Numbered from the stretch's first letter, positions 24,636 through 36,705 are shown. The stretch: DNA of 64,000 bases from Sphagnum compactum (GCA_965153455.1 OZ234498.1:4712001-4776000); one strand, 5' to 3'. Made by a program: numbers and translations. The notes: generated by a model from the sequence alone, not told the origin.

Positions 24636-24865
24636 GTAGGGTTTAGGGTTGTAGGAAATTAGGGTTTAGGCTTTTTTTTTTGGGGAAGTAGCAAGGGGGG
24701 GAAATTAGGGCTCAGGGTTTAGGGTTTCGTTTAGAGAAGAAGCAAGCGGGGAAATTAGGGTTTCGTTTAAGAAAGAAGACAACGGGCGTAATTAGGGTTT
24801 TGTTTTGGGAAGATGACGGGGTGGAGGGGGGGGAATTTGGGTTTCGTTTGGAGGAGGAGAAGGGG
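24636..24865 (+). promoter_or_regulatory. Telo-box-rich tandem leader upstream of the RTF2-like sequence
   Basis: Several imperfect units of GGGGAAATTAGGGTTTCGTT type (24702-24730, 24745-24770, 24785-24806, 24830-24880) alternate with GAAGAAGCAAG-like purine stretches. AGGGTTTAGGGTT is the plant telo-box on the plus strand, common near transcription starts of housekeeping genes. This is probably the old promoter and leader of the adjacent pseudogene. Confidence 0.5.
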
Positions 24866-25204
24866 AAATTAGGATTCTGTTGTTGTAGGTGATGGTTGCT
24901 GTGATCATTGGGGCAATTGAAGTGGTGAAATCAGTTGTTATTGTCGCTGCAGATGAAGGCTTCAAGGAAATCTTGTAAACAGTGGAGGGAGGGAGGGAAT
25001 GCAGGGGGAGAGAGAGAGAGAGTTGGCAAGTAGCTGGAGCTTGGTCCATTTTGTTGTTTGTGTAGTGGATAGACAGAGAGAGAATTGCTGGAAGGTTGGT
25101 TCGGAAGGAGGTTTCTTTTCTTGATTGAAAGGGGAAGGAAAGCCAAGAGAATAAGGAGAGGAGAAGAGAGGTTGGTAGAAGAAGAATTGCGAAGGAAGAA
25201 TTCG

Positions 25205-26568
25205 ATGGTAGGGACGCAGGTGTTCGTGAATGTAGGGGACGGTACAACAGTGGCAGTGGAAGTGCAACCATGGCAGACAATAGGCGAGGTGAAGGGGGTG
25301 GTGTTGCTGCCGAGGATTAGATTGTCTTGCGGCGGCGACGATGATAATTCGGTAGTATTTTATTTGTCGATGGCAGGTAAAGCTCTGAGATGAGCGGTAC
25401 GTTGTGGACTGTGGAATCAAGAAACACAGAACACTAGGGTTAGGTGTCAGGTTGCGAGGAGGGGGCGGCGATGGCGGAGCGATCAGCGCGGGATCAAGGG
25501 ATTGTTACTTGAACACGTACGCCGTAAAGAAACCAGACAAAGTGGATACTAATGTGGTGAAGGTCGCAAAGTTCACCAACTGTACAGTATCGTCTGAGCC
25601 TCTGAAACCTCCTTCTCATTGATTGTCTGGAAAATCCCTACAACAAGAAGCAGTGGTGAGTGCTATGATTTCAAAGACATACCGAAGAAGTTAAAGCATA
25701 TCAAAGGACTGAAAGATCTGATTACCATCCCTTTGACTCACATCCCTGGTGTTAATCCTGATGATGAGACAACTGGTGCAAAGTTTCAATGCCCTATCAC
25801 TGGTCAGGAATTCAATGGCAAGTTCAAGTTCTATGCTCTGCCAAAGTGTGGCATGTGTTGAGCGCTCAGGCAATGAAAGAAGTAGATTCTACATCTTGTG
25901 TAGTGTGTCACACACCTTTCACTGATGCAGACAAGATCCCAATCAATGGAAATGAAGAGGTAAAAATGCATGGCACTCCATCAGCTCGATTGTCTTCTGT
26001 GGATAGCTAAATCCCTCTTCAAAGTTGTTTATACTTTTCACCTAGAGGGGGCTTGTCCAGCTACATAGTTCTTTTAGAGACTGGTGTACAGAAGGATTTT
26101 GTGAGACTGGAGGGGTGGTTCAGACACCTGTTATCAGTTCAGTGATTGTATTAGGGTTAGTGACAACGTGTGTGCCATGTTGCCATGGTCAACAGTTGCT
26201 TGCATTGCGGGAGAGGATGGAGGCAGACAAAGCCAGGATTCAAGAGAAAAAGGAGAAGAGTACCAAAACTGCTAAGACAAATTTGGCAGAGGTATAGGAG
26301 CTGGCTCATCTATTTTGTCAGGTGCCCAAGTTGAATGGACAGTAAGACACCAGCAGTGCTGTTAGTGGTGTGAAGCAAAACGAGTGACCTAAGTCTTGAA
26401 GCAGTTGCAAGGCCAAACGGTTCAGACTCTGTGTCTGTGGTGAAAAAGTACAAAGTGGCAGAACGTATGTCTGCTAATGCAACTAAATCAGTTTACACTT
26501 CAATCTTTACATTTTCCAGTAAAGGAACATTAAAGGAGACATGTTCTTGTCAATCCCTTCCACTCTGA
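25205..26568 (+). pseudogene. RTF2-like (replication termination factor 2) pseudogene
   Basis: RTF2 proteins carry an N-terminal ubiquitin-like region and a zinc-finger-like C2HC/RING-type domain and act at stalled replication forks. Family sequence is followed across frames: MVGTQVFVNVGDGTTVAVE (start 25205), DCGIKKHRTLGLG, LRGGGGDGG, RDCYLN, KKPDKVD, SSEPLKPP, KKLKHIKGLKDLITI, FQCPITGQEFNGKFKFYAL, LSAQAMKEVDSTSCVVCH, DKIPING, LLALRERMEADKARIQEKK, and a C-terminus NATKSVYTSIFTFSSKGTL ending at 26568. Breaks: two bases missing near 25391; disturbed frame at 25613-25680; one base missing near 25853 in the conserved Cys-Gly-His; an in-frame stop at 26295 and lost frame to 26440. An intron-like insert (25960-26195, GT...AG, phase 0) separates NGNEE from LLALRERM, so this is not a simple processed copy. 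The neighbouring AP2M is intact, so sequencing error is unlikely to explain all breaks. Confidence 0.85.
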
Positions 26569-27487
26569 TGAAACTGAAGAGAAGTTTCAACATGTGTACT
26601 CTCTCGGGTTGATTTTCAATGTTGAATCTTCACTAGTTCAGGATTGCTGCTGGTACCTGTTGGTGATTTTCAGAAGACTGTGAGGCAGATCCATGTCACA
26701 TACAGACAGACACCCCTGTGGCCCCTTGCAAATTATGATCTAATTTGACAAAGGCCCTTTGTAATTGGTAAGCTCTTTCATTCTTGTGTCACTTGGAACA
26801 ATGTGATCTTCACCCTTGAGTACTCCTAGAGACATTAGATTGATTTGACAGCTAAGATAGCCTTTTTGCTAAGTGTAGTTCGACAGGATGGTTTTCAGTG
26901 CACAGTGTGTTTAAATAGATATTGGCAGTTCATAAAAGAGAAAGGACTGCAAGCTTTTGTATTTTACTGTGAATGAAAGATGCTATCAATTCAATTATAG
27001 TTTGTAAGGAGGTATTGGAAAAATTGTCATTGAATTGAAAGAGATGACACCTGGTTCACCAGCACCCACCAGCACACTGTCACTGGATGCCCGTTATTAC
27101 TCAGTTGTGCTTGAACCTCAAATATTTGGTTTCACCTTGGTAACCAATTCTGTGAGGAGAAGGTCTTGTATATAGGTAGTGTACAAAAATAGGTAATTAC
27201 TAGGTAAGTATATGGTTTAGGGACGGTTCACACTATGTCTCAAGGCCCAATTTTGTAAGTCCCAAGAAGAGGCAAAGTCCTATGGAAATGGGCCCTGGAG
27301 TATAACAAACAATATTATTTTTCGACCTTGGTGTGTCATAGTGTGAAGGTTTTGGTCCCAAGTTCAAGGCTAAAGTCCCACGAGAAAAGCAAAGTCTTAA
27401 GTTTTTCTTATCTCTAAATCTTGTCATTTCTCTTTGTTTCTTTGCTTTGCCTCTTTACACATTTCTTTTCCCTTTGAGTTTGTAGCA
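26569..27487 (+). other. Flank of RTF2 pseudogene with a possible B3-like trace and ~120-bp repeats
   Basis: Around 26885-27005 the plus strand reads DGFQCTVCLNRYWQFIKEKG then, after a frame change, FTVNERCYQFNYSL. The W..F..E.GL pattern recalls a plant B3 DNA-binding domain, but the rest of the domain is absent, so this is weak. Between 27227 and 27400 there is an 11-bp inverted repeat (TTCACACTATG at 27227, CATAGTGTGAA at 27337). A direct repeat (CAAGGC..AAGTCCCA..GAG..CAAAGTC) occurs at about 27240 and 27363. Confidence 0.3.
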
Positions 27488-27714
27488 ATGGATACCAGAA
27501 AACAACCTGTATTGGTGGTTCTTGCTCTTTTTATGGTAGTGAAACATATCATTGTGGGTATGTTGTCATTGTGACAACTTGTAATGTACCAACAAAGTGT
27601 TGAAATGATGATGGCTTTTAATTCTCACTTTGAAGCATTTGCACATCAACATTTTTTGAAATTTGTTGAGTTTCATTGTGAAATGCAAATGAACAAGTGG
27701 GTTGTTAAGTAGGT
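27488..27714 (+). pseudogene. Decayed ORF of unknown family
   Basis: A single frame runs about 76 codons from MDTRKQPVLVVLALFMVVKH through IIVGMLSL, a TGA, QLVMYQQSVEMMMAFNSHFE, AFAHQHFLKFVEFHCEMQMN and KWVVK to TAG. The lone internal TGA could be a mutated TGG. The amino-acid mix looks like real protein rather than chance. It could be the start of a PIF/Harbinger-type transposase, but no catalytic motif is present and I do not assign a family. Confidence 0.35.
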
Positions 27715-27872
27715 AATAAAGAAAAAGCACTGATCTAACCACCGTGATTCGCTAGGGAACAGGAAATCAACAGAAAACTGTTTCCTGACCATTCACCATC
27801 CGTCCTTCACTGGTGGGTGCTGGTTCACTGTGGCCGTCAATTTGAACTAGCCAACGGGAAGATTTTCCAGTA

Positions 27873-28270
27873 GGCCGCCTCGGTGTCCATTCCGGTAAAT
27901 AATTCGCACCCATTCTGTATAGGAAACGGCTGCTTCTTCAGCGCTTACCGGCCGCCGTCACGGGTCACGCTGCCTTCGGACTTTTTGCGAAGACGGCAGC
28001 GCCCGGTGATCTACCGGGTTCATTGGGCCAAAACTGCGGGCCGCGACTGTGAAAGATTTCTAGTACTGCAATGGCCGCCTCAGTATCGATTCCGGTAATA
28101 ATGCATACACCATTCCATACTGGAAACGGCTAACTCGTCGTCAGTGCTTGCTGGCTGGCGTCACAGTTCACGCGGTCTCTTCGGACTTTTTTCGAAGGCG
28201 GCGGGGCCCGACGATCGACCGGGTTCAGAGGGCCGAAACTGCGGGCGTGGGACCACAACCGGGGGCACCC
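27873..28270 (+). promoter_or_regulatory. Two-copy 200-bp GC-rich repeat upstream of AP2M
   Basis: GGCCGCCTC begins at 27873 and again at 28073. The copies share ATTCCGGTAA, GGAAACGGCT, GCGTCAC..TCACGC, CTTCGGACTTTTT.CGAAG, GGCCCG or GCCCGG..GATC.ACCGGGTTCA and GGGCC(A/G)AAACTGCGGG. Copy 1 contains ATTGGGCCAAAA, a site II-like TGGGCC element often found in promoters of growth-related plant genes. The block is far more GC-rich than its surroundings and lies ~170 bases before the AP2M ATG. Confidence 0.7.
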
Positions 28271-28441
28271 GGACGAAGGCGAAGAACCCAGCTGCGAGAA
28301 AACATTCGCAAAAAACAGAGCGCGAGGCAGCGCAGACACGGATGCAATCGAGACAGAACAAGAGAGAAGAGTCGGAAGGACTTAGGGAAAGCAAGAGCGG
28401 GTGGAGATTGGTTTGGGAAGAAGCAGCAGAAGCACGGCACG

Positions 28442-31400
28442 ATGCCGGTGGCAGCATCTGCTGTGTATTTTCTGAACCTGCGGGGAGATGTGCTCATCAA
28501 TCGGATGTATCGTGACGATGTCGGGTAAGGCGCTTGCTTGCTGGTGTGTGTGTATTTTTTTTAATCTTTTTTTTCTTTTCTGTTTCTTGTTCTTAACAGG
28601 TTCTGCCAGTGTTTGTTAGGACTCATTAGAACGTGATTTTCGACCAGGCAACTCTACTTCGCAAACAAGCCTTTCTGCTGAAATTAGGGTTAAGATTTGG
28701 AGAAGAGGGGGGAAAATTTAAATAAATAAATGACGATTATTATCCACGGTTTGAGTTACTTAGCCACATGGGATTTATTTCAACTCCAGTCTCTTTGGAA
28801 GTTGAATCCATCCATTTTTTGCCTCGGAATTGCTGCCTTATTTTGTGGATTGGGGAAAAAATAAAAATGTGTGCATTTTTTTTTGCAGAGGCAATATGGT
28901 GGATGCATTCCGCACACATATTATGCAGACAAAGGATCTGGGCACTTGTCCTGTGCGCCAAATAGGTGGCTGCTCTTTTCTGTATATGCGCATCAGCAAT
29001 GTGTACATTGTCACTGTTGTCAGCAGCAATGCCAATGCAGCTTGTGCATTCAAATTTGTGGTTGAGGTATGTATTTTTGAAATTTCCTGTCCCAGACTTT
29101 TTGTGAGCTGATGAACTGATCCAGATTTGATCATTTATCTGCATTGAAATCCGAGTGGAAATATTTCACATCTGCAGCAGCAGGGGATTAGTCTTTAAAA
29201 TCTTTTTCTGAGCTTGTGTTATGTGATAGGATTCTTATGAAGTAATGGTGCATTTGTGGCATGTATCAGGCAGTAGCACTCTTCAAGTCATACTTTGGAG
29301 GGGCATTTGATGAAGATGCCATCAGGAACAACTTTGTTCTCATCTATGAGCTTCTTGATGGTGTGGTTTGTTCCCCTTTCTGAGATGGGTTGTTGGTTTC
29401 TGAATAAATACTTTTTTAGGTTCTTGTCAGCATACATGTCTAGATATATTGTGGGTCTGTCCAGATACTCATGGATTGTGGTGTTGCTTTTGTAACATTC
29501 CCATGGGGCCATTTACACATTCTATCCAAAGCATACTTTAAGTACTTAATACACTTCCTAGGTGATGAAGTGCCTGGAGTTAGCAGCAGTGATCAGTGTG
29601 GAGAGTAGAAACTTGTACTGAATTCAACGTCAGAACATGATACAGTGTGACATCTGTAGAGGATCCTTGTGTCCTCATTGATTCTGATGGTGGTTGCAGA
29701 GATCATGGACTTTGGGTATCCTCAAAATCTCTCTCCTGAAATCCTCAAGCTCTACATAACTCAAGAAGGTGTTCGCTCTCCATTCTCATCAAAGGTGACA
29801 CTATTTTCATGTTGATTATCAACTGAAGGTTCACAAATGGTCAACTGAAATATCATTTTTCTACAGTATGTGGTCATGAAAGGTGGTGATATTGACATGC
29901 GTGTCAGGAAAAGAAGTACAAGCCTATATGTCAGGGACATTTCTCCAAACCAATGTGAACTTGGAACTCTCTTGTGCATCTTGGGTATGGAGTAGCTTAA
30001 TTACTGCTTAGAAAAGTTTTGCACCTTTGGGGATTTTATCCTCAAGGTATCTAGAAGTAGTTTGAGGTTTTCTTTGATTCTTAAAGCTTTGGTGTTTGTT
30101 TATGGTGTTTGGATCATGTACAGCAACAAGATGCAAGACCACCTGCCAATGCAACACTGCAAGTTACAGGAGCTGTGGGTTGGCGACGAGAAGGGCTTGT
30201 CTATAAGAAGAATGAGGTATGCTCTGAAAACTCTTTTTTGTTGTTTGAACCCACAAGGATATCACTTAAGTGATCATATTTTAGCACTATATCATCAGGG
30301 AATGAACAGGATGTTGGATGGAAATGGGACTGCAGGTTTTTCTGGATATTGTGGAAAGCGTCAACTTGCTCATGTCACAAAAGGGTGAGTTTTGAATGAG
30401 CCATTGAATGTACATCCTGTAGATGCTTATGGAGGAATTTAAATGGTCATTGTCTGGAAATCTGATGGATATATTGGTTTGCCCATGTTTCAGGCACCAC
30501 TTTGCGATGTGATGTAACTGGAAAGATTTTGATGAAATGTTTTCTTTCCGGCATGCCTGATTTGAAGCTTGGACTTAATGACAAAATTGGTTTGGAAAAA
30601 GAAGCCCAGGCAAAGGCTCGACCATCACGAAGGTTAGTACTTTATGTGGGGTATGGGAATGGGGAGTCTTATTTTCACTTGAAGAGCTGTTTGGCTCCAG
30701 TGGAGAGTTGGTCAGGAAGTTTGGTCTTGTCATGTCAACTTATGAGAAATCTTGCTTTCAATGTCTTTATTAAGTCCTGTAGCCCCCAGAATAAATAAAT
30801 TGTTGTGGCCTCTCATTACTCCCAAACATGTTGCTGTTGATGGTCACTGAACATCTGAAAGTTATTATTCTTCAGTAGACTGTCACTATCATTCATACAA
30901 CTCAGTTTTCTTCAAATTTTCAGTCTTTTGAGGTTTTCTTTTTATTTTCAGCTTGGTGTGAGCAAGCTTGATCTCAAAATCTCTAACAATATTATCAGGT
31001 GACATGAATTGTAATTAATGAGAAGTTCTCAATACTTATGAAGATATTATCCGGATGGATTTTTTCCTGTTTACAACAGTGGCAAGACAATAGAGCTTGA
31101 TGATGTCACATTTCACCAGTGTGTCAACCTTACAAGGTTCAACACAGAAAAGACAGTGAGCTTTGTCCCACCTGATGGAGAATTTGAGCTGATGAAGTGA
31201 GTTACCTCTCCTTTCATGATCCCTTCTTAGCCCAGGAGGCAGTCATATCATTAGTTGCTTGGATGGCCAAATACATGCTGTATATGGATTTGTTCTTAGC
31301 CTAGTAGTCCTAGACTTCTAATGGTCTACTGTTACTAAACAAGACCTGTGTTTTTGCTTTTGATGGAACTCTCCTCTTATTCTGTTGTCAGGTTCATACA

Positions 31401-32955
31401 TCTCCTTTGCTTTTGGTGATGCAGAACTAAACAGTTTCTGGAATGATGTTACAGGTATCGGATCACAGAAGGTATAAATTTGCCCTTCCGAGTGCTTCCC
31501 AGCATCAAGGAGTTGGGTCGGACACGAATGGAGGTTAATGTCAAGGTACACAATAATTCACATTATGATCGATATTCTGTTGTAGTTGGTCCTTGTCTTC
31601 CAGCCATCAAAATGGAGTTGCTGAACCTTGATCTGTCTCAGAGATTTCTCATCCTGGTTTTAAGTCACTATTTTGCAATCTCTGTACAATGTTCACACTG
31701 TGATATTTGTCTGGTGCTGCAAATTGAATGCTAGTCTTGATCAATAGAGCTATTTATCTTTTAATATGGTATGGATGTGTTGACTGTTGACCTCTTGTGC
31801 AGCCTGAAACTGCTGCAGGTTGCAGGAGACTGTCTCTGATTTGTTAATTGTGTTGGAGGAGCACAGGTGAAGAGTGTATTTGGAGCCAAGATGTTTGCAC
31901 TTGGGGTTGTGGTCAAGGTGCCAGTACCAAAGCACACTGCAAAGGCCAGTTTCCAGGTGACATCTGGCAGAGCTAAATACAATGCAGCACTTGACTGCTT
32001 GGTTTGGAAGTGAGATTTTGTTCCTTTCCTTTCTTCACTGTGGTTTCATGTCTATATCTTGCTTACTTTTGTCCAAGCATTCTACATTTGAGGTGGAATG
32101 AGTTTCTGCATCTGCAAATGAGGGGTCTGTAGCAAAATGTGATATTCAATCTCAATGGTTTTATGTGATGTGGAAATTTTCCATACACTGAGTTTGGATT
32201 CTTCTAGGATCAGGCCAATGATTTCAGTTCCTTGTTGTGAATCGCCAATGTTCAAATGCCTTGCCATACTGATCTGATGTGCAGAGTTAGGAAATTTCCT
32301 GGACAAACAGAGCTAACAATGAGTGCTGAAGTTGAGCTCATTTCTACAATGGTAGAAAAGAAGTCGTGGACCAGGCCCCCTATTCAAATGGAATTCCAGG
32401 TTTCTAGTCTCCTCAAGCACTTTGCACATGCACCTCATGTCTACTGAGTGGCTTTTTTTTGTATTCGGGCGCTAAAATAGCTGTGTAAGTTTGTTCCTGG
32501 CATTACTGAATAGGAGGCCTTTGGACTTCCTCTCTCTCCCGTTAGGGACTTTCACCTGTGTTCATTGGAGCCTGTGTCTTGCATGAAGTCAACTGAAAAC
32601 AATGATCCATCATAGTGTATTGTTTCTCTATGTTCCTAATCTGTATGCTGGTGCATCTGGATTTGGGGTTCCATTAATTTTGGATTCATGTAAATTGTAG
32701 GTTCCAATGTTCACTGCCTCAGGCCTACGGGTTCGCTTCTTGAAAGTAAGCACCTGCATTGGAAATCTTTCTCTTGGCATTTTTCTTTATATGGCCCATG
32801 GAGAGGCAGATGTGACATTAGCATCCACCATATACATTTCTTTTGCTTACTACTCTGGTGTTGATCATGAGCAGGTGTGGGAGAAAAGTGGTTACAACAC
32901 TGTTGAGTGGGTTCGTTACATTACAAGAGCAGGCTCATATGAGATCCGGTGCTGA
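28442..32955 (+). CDS. AP2M: AP-2 complex subunit mu (clathrin adaptor medium chain)
   Basis: Thirteen exons join in frame to 439 residues, the family's normal length: 28442-28524, 28889-29066, 29270-29360, 29700-29794, 30124-30216, 30336-30384, 30494-30632, 31080-31196, 31455-31545, 31867-32009, 32285-32399, 32701-32745, 32875-32955. All junctions are GT-AG and phase-consistent. The N-terminal longin-type half is seen in [40 protein letters not shown] and [20 protein letters not shown]. The linker is [20 protein letters not shown]. The C-terminal mu homology domain begins near [11 protein letters not shown] and includes [78 protein letters not shown] and the end [10 protein letters not shown]-2 mu binds YxxPhi cargo signals and PIP2 at the plasma membrane during clathrin endocytosis. 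No lesion was seen. Confidence 0.97.
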
Positions 32956-35150
32956 GATTTCATCCTTTCCAGGTTTTGAAGGATTGTAGATGCTAACAGG
33001 GTATTTCTTGCTAGGAAATCCGTACGTTCTCCTTCACATTGCTATAATGGTCACACTTGAGGTTCATCATTTGTTGATAGATGTATCTCCCAATTAGATA
33101 GGGATCTGCGGGGGTCAGTGCCTTGAACTATTTGATTGTTCACTTCCCTGGTGTTTTTGCCACAGTTGATTTTCACCTGTCCTAGATTGGGATACTAACA
33201 GAAGTTCAGTACTTCTGCAGCAACAGGATGGCTACATCATGTGACAGTTGTAAACTTTATCAAGATTTAGCATGTTTGGCTCTGTACTCAGAGCAATCTG
33301 TCTGTAGGATATCATCCTGTTCAAGCCCCCTTGTTGAGCTAGTGGTGAAAGATATAGTGGTCACTCTTGACATTGTCCCAAAAGCTTTTCCCTCGTGTCA
33401 TCTGTCACAATTCAACTTGCTGACTGCACATTTGCCAAAGAATTCTCTTGGTTAACAAAATATTATTGGAGGTCATAACCACAACTCTCTATGCAGGCCT
33501 TTCTATGCCTTACATGCAGTCTTTACAGGGAAACTTCCCTCACAAGCTTGTTACAGTTTTTTGTCTTTTTTTATTAGATGTCTCTTGAATGCTAGCCAAT
33601 ATCATGACTGGGACTTCCTCATGCTTCTGGACATGTGACAAACTCTTGCAGGATGCAAGTTTTCCATAATGGTCATCTGAAGTTTTGGACAAATTTTCTA
33701 TTACTCATGGTACATCCACTGTCTAGATCTGATGAAGTTAGTGGGTAGCAATGGTGAGCTGAACAAAACAAGGGTTTCCTATAGTTTGCTCTCTGTGAAT
33801 GCAAGAGGTACAAGGAAGCTTCTGTGACATTAATAGTTATGTCTGATTGTAAACAAATGCACTCGATGAAAAGAAATCAACACCCAATTTACATCATAAC
33901 TAGCATATCCAAGTCCCCCCTTGAAAGGCAATGCTACAATTTCTCCCCCTATCTTGCATTAATCATGTTACAAAACATGGACATCAACAAGGACAACTAT
34001 CTAGCTCTCAATTTCACATCTAGCTATTAAGGAACATTGAGTTCATGGTACCTTTCACTGTGCTCTTGGTAGCATTGGAAAGAAGTGTGTTTTTTCGGGG
34101 AGAATTTTCGCATTGTGGCAATGAAAAAATATATAGTGTGAAATGTGAAGGTGTTCTTTGGGAGACAAAAAAACTGCAAAAGTTGCCATATTTTGAGGAA
34201 AAAATGTCACGCGTGGTCATATTTACACAATAAGTTTCAATTGTTAAGCTCTTGAACCCTGTTGGAAAAGCCCTTGATGAATGGATTTCTTGGAAGTGAT
34301 TAAATAATTTTTAGACCTAAGGTGAGGGGACATATTCAATTTTTAGTAATTTTTGTCACTAGAAATGAAATTAATTTAAAAAATTTAGTTTTTCACATAT
34401 GACCTGTATTGTTAAGGTTTTATTCACACTTGGGTCAATAGCATAAGTTACACTAGTGTGCATTATAATTCCCATTACCTTGGATGAATATTGACATTCA
34501 TTATATGATTCTAGTATTAACAAACTAACTCCCTTGCAACATCCATGCATCTATCCTTAGAAAATGATTTTTTGTGGAAAATGTAAAGCACTTAAGCAAG
34601 CATCACACTTGGTGGTAAACCCCCCTTAAGTCAGTGTTAAGAATTCTCATTTTTTCTTTACCAAATCACACCAGAAGTGGTAGCTATCTCCAAAATCTAT
34701 GTGGCATCCTAGGTGGCATGTGGTGATATCTTGGGGGTAGGTTGGTGGTAGGGTAGTGGTAGGCTGGTGGTCAAAAGTTTCAAAATCTTTTGAAATCCTA
34801 GACTTCAGACTAAAATGGAAATGTTAATTAGCACCCCAAAAAGGGGTTCTTCAACTCAATGTTAGGTACAACATTCAAAGTTCCCAAAGAAATAACCTAG
34901 TTCTAATGTTCTCTACATGTTCCCCATGTTCTTATCAAAATGATTATCGGAATAGTGTGGCCAGTGCCCTTTCCCACCTTGTCTGTTTTTTGCTTGCCAT
35001 TTCCATTGAAGTGCACACCCCATCAAGCTCTTTGCCATCTCTACAGACCTTCAACATCCATTGCTACAACATGTTTCCTTCGCTTGATGGAGGAGAATTC
35101 AATCGACGGGAATGATGAGGAAGTTCTGGAGTGTTCAAAAGCAAGTATGT
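32956..35150. other. AP2M 3-prime flank and intergenic sequence
   Basis: The first part is probably 3-prime UTR and downstream sequence. No recognisable gene follows. A G/T-rich stretch at 34733-34772 (repeated GGTAGG and GGTGGT) and scattered TE-like AT-rich sequence are present. Confidence 0.45.
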
Positions 35151-35241
35151 TATCCTAAATCATTCAATTTATTGTTCATTTATTGTTCATTCTTCTCTTG
35201 TTTATTTCTTGTTTGTTCTCTTTTGCACATGACCAAACAAT

Positions 35242-35455
35242 CAAAACAAATGCAATGTCATCATATGTAATTCTTGAATCCAAGTCTATCCTACACATAA
35301 ACAAACAAAACAAGCAAGTCCAATGTTAGAATATGCATTTTTTATTCATCCAATTTTGTTTTGCAAATAAACAAACAACCAAAGCAAATGTAATGTCAGC
35401 ATATGCAATTCTTGAATCCATGTTTAAACATGAAAAAACAACACAAATAAACATT
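35242..35455 (+). repeat. Tandem repeat of ~68/138-bp period ahead of the trihelix remnant
   Basis: CAAAACAAATGCAATGTCAT at 35242 and CAAAGCAAATGTAATGTCAG at 35380 head two near-identical stretches running into CATATG.AATTCTTGAATCCA. A shorter diverged unit (AAAACAAGCAAGTCCAATG..AGAATATGCA) lies between them. Confidence 0.6.
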
Positions 35456-35595
35456 GATTCATAACTTTTACTTTATTTTTTGCCAACTCATCCACAATTG
35501 CAACCCACTTAAGATGTAGCAATTGAGCTAGTAAGAAAAAACTGAAAGGTAAGAAACACAATGTTTGAAAACAAAACTCTGATTCCACAATGTAG

Positions 35596-36705
35596 GTGCA
35601 AGCCAAACAACCTCAACAAGCGAATTGGGAACACGAAGAAATCCTAGCTCTTGTGCAAGCCAAGAAAGTAAAACACAAAGCATTGATGGCAAAAGTGGAC
35701 GATTGGCACAAATTTGAAACAATGATCTCAAAATGGAAGAAGATCTCAACAATAATCATGAGGGCTAGTTGTTTGGAGCATGCGAAGAACAATCCCACAT
35801 GCAAGGATTAATGGAGTATGATTGCAAACAACTTTAAAAAGATATTCGACTTCATGGTAGGAATTGGACAAAATCAAGATTAATGGGCCATAAGTGCACA
35901 AGAAAGAAACAATGTTCAGTTACCTCATAACTTTGAAATAGGTATGTATGAAATGATCAATCAATTTTTAGCAAGTGGCCGATATTTCAACCACCACATA
36001 TGAAAGACCTAATGGCTGAGGGAGATGGATTTTTTCAAACTAGTTAAGCAGACATCAAAACGTCTCGTTAAGCTCAATGATGAATCAATTACACTGGAGC
36101 TTGGAATGCCATATGCATATCTAAATGTTGCAATAGATAAGGTGTATGCACATAGCAATGACAAGACATGGTTATATGAACAACCCCAATTTACTAAACC
36201 ATTACCAGCTGAACATGTCAACTTATTAAAAACCACCATGCCAAATTGTAGAATCCACCTTTGAATGTTAAGTCAAATCAACATACCATCCTACTACACA
36301 TTTCAGGTTCTAATCCCACAACACCAAAATCAATCAATAGAACAAGATTCAAAAAAGGAGTAGCAACTTTTCATTTTGCAAGAAATATAGTGGTGAAAAC
36401 AATATTCTTTGGTTCATAAGACCATGGCTAAAACAATGAAAAAGGGAAGCAAGCTACTAACAAAATCTCTTCACAAAATTCACACGAGCACTATGGTGAC
36501 ATAGGAGAACATGCTTGACAAGCAGCTAAAGTACTTCAAGGAACGAAATGAGAACAACAACAAAAATCAAACTAATATGGTGAAAAACCAAGCTAACATG
36601 GTGAAAGCACTTACCAAATTGAAAGAGGTGATGAACATGGCTTATGTGCAGGCCTCCAAGATTCAAGTTTTAGTCCTAACTCTTGAAAAAGAACATGATG
36701 AATGA
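35596..36705 (+). pseudogene. Decayed trihelix / Myb-SANT-like DNA-binding protein gene
   Basis: The plus strand after an acceptor-like AG at 35595 reads QQANWEHEEILALVQAKK, KHKALMAKVDDWHKFETM, SKWKKISTIIM, SCLEHAKNNPTCKD, then a TAA in place of a Lys or Glu codon, WSMIANNFKKIFDFMVGIGQ, NQD, a stop, WAISAQERNNVQLPHNFEIG and MYEMINQFLASG. The spaced W, W and FKKIFD pattern is that of the plant trihelix (Myb/SANT-like) domain. A second block follows at 36025-36263 (FFKLVKQTSKRLVKLNDESI and onward). An Asn/Lys-rich coiled-coil-like tail lies at 36511-36705 (EVMNMAYVQASKIQVLVLTL). At least three stops break it. Such proteins occur both as transcription factors and as partners of PIF/Harbinger transposases; which this was cannot be told. 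Confidence 0.6.

Noticed and set aside
24792-25420. Long minus-strand frames opposite the RTF2 leader
   Set aside because: Their Ser/Pro/Leu-rich content is the complement of the GA-rich leader and of the RTF2 coding strand.
28130-28528. Overlapping frames in the GC-rich AP2M leader
   Set aside because: They are promoter or leader sequence read as protein; the AP2M N-terminus begins at 28442 in the family-conserved place.
30951-31002. Possible extra AP2M exon ([13 protein letters not shown] between AG and GT)
   Set aside because: Its 47 bases would shift the frame and introduce TGA, and the known protein runs directly from SRR to SGKTIELDD.
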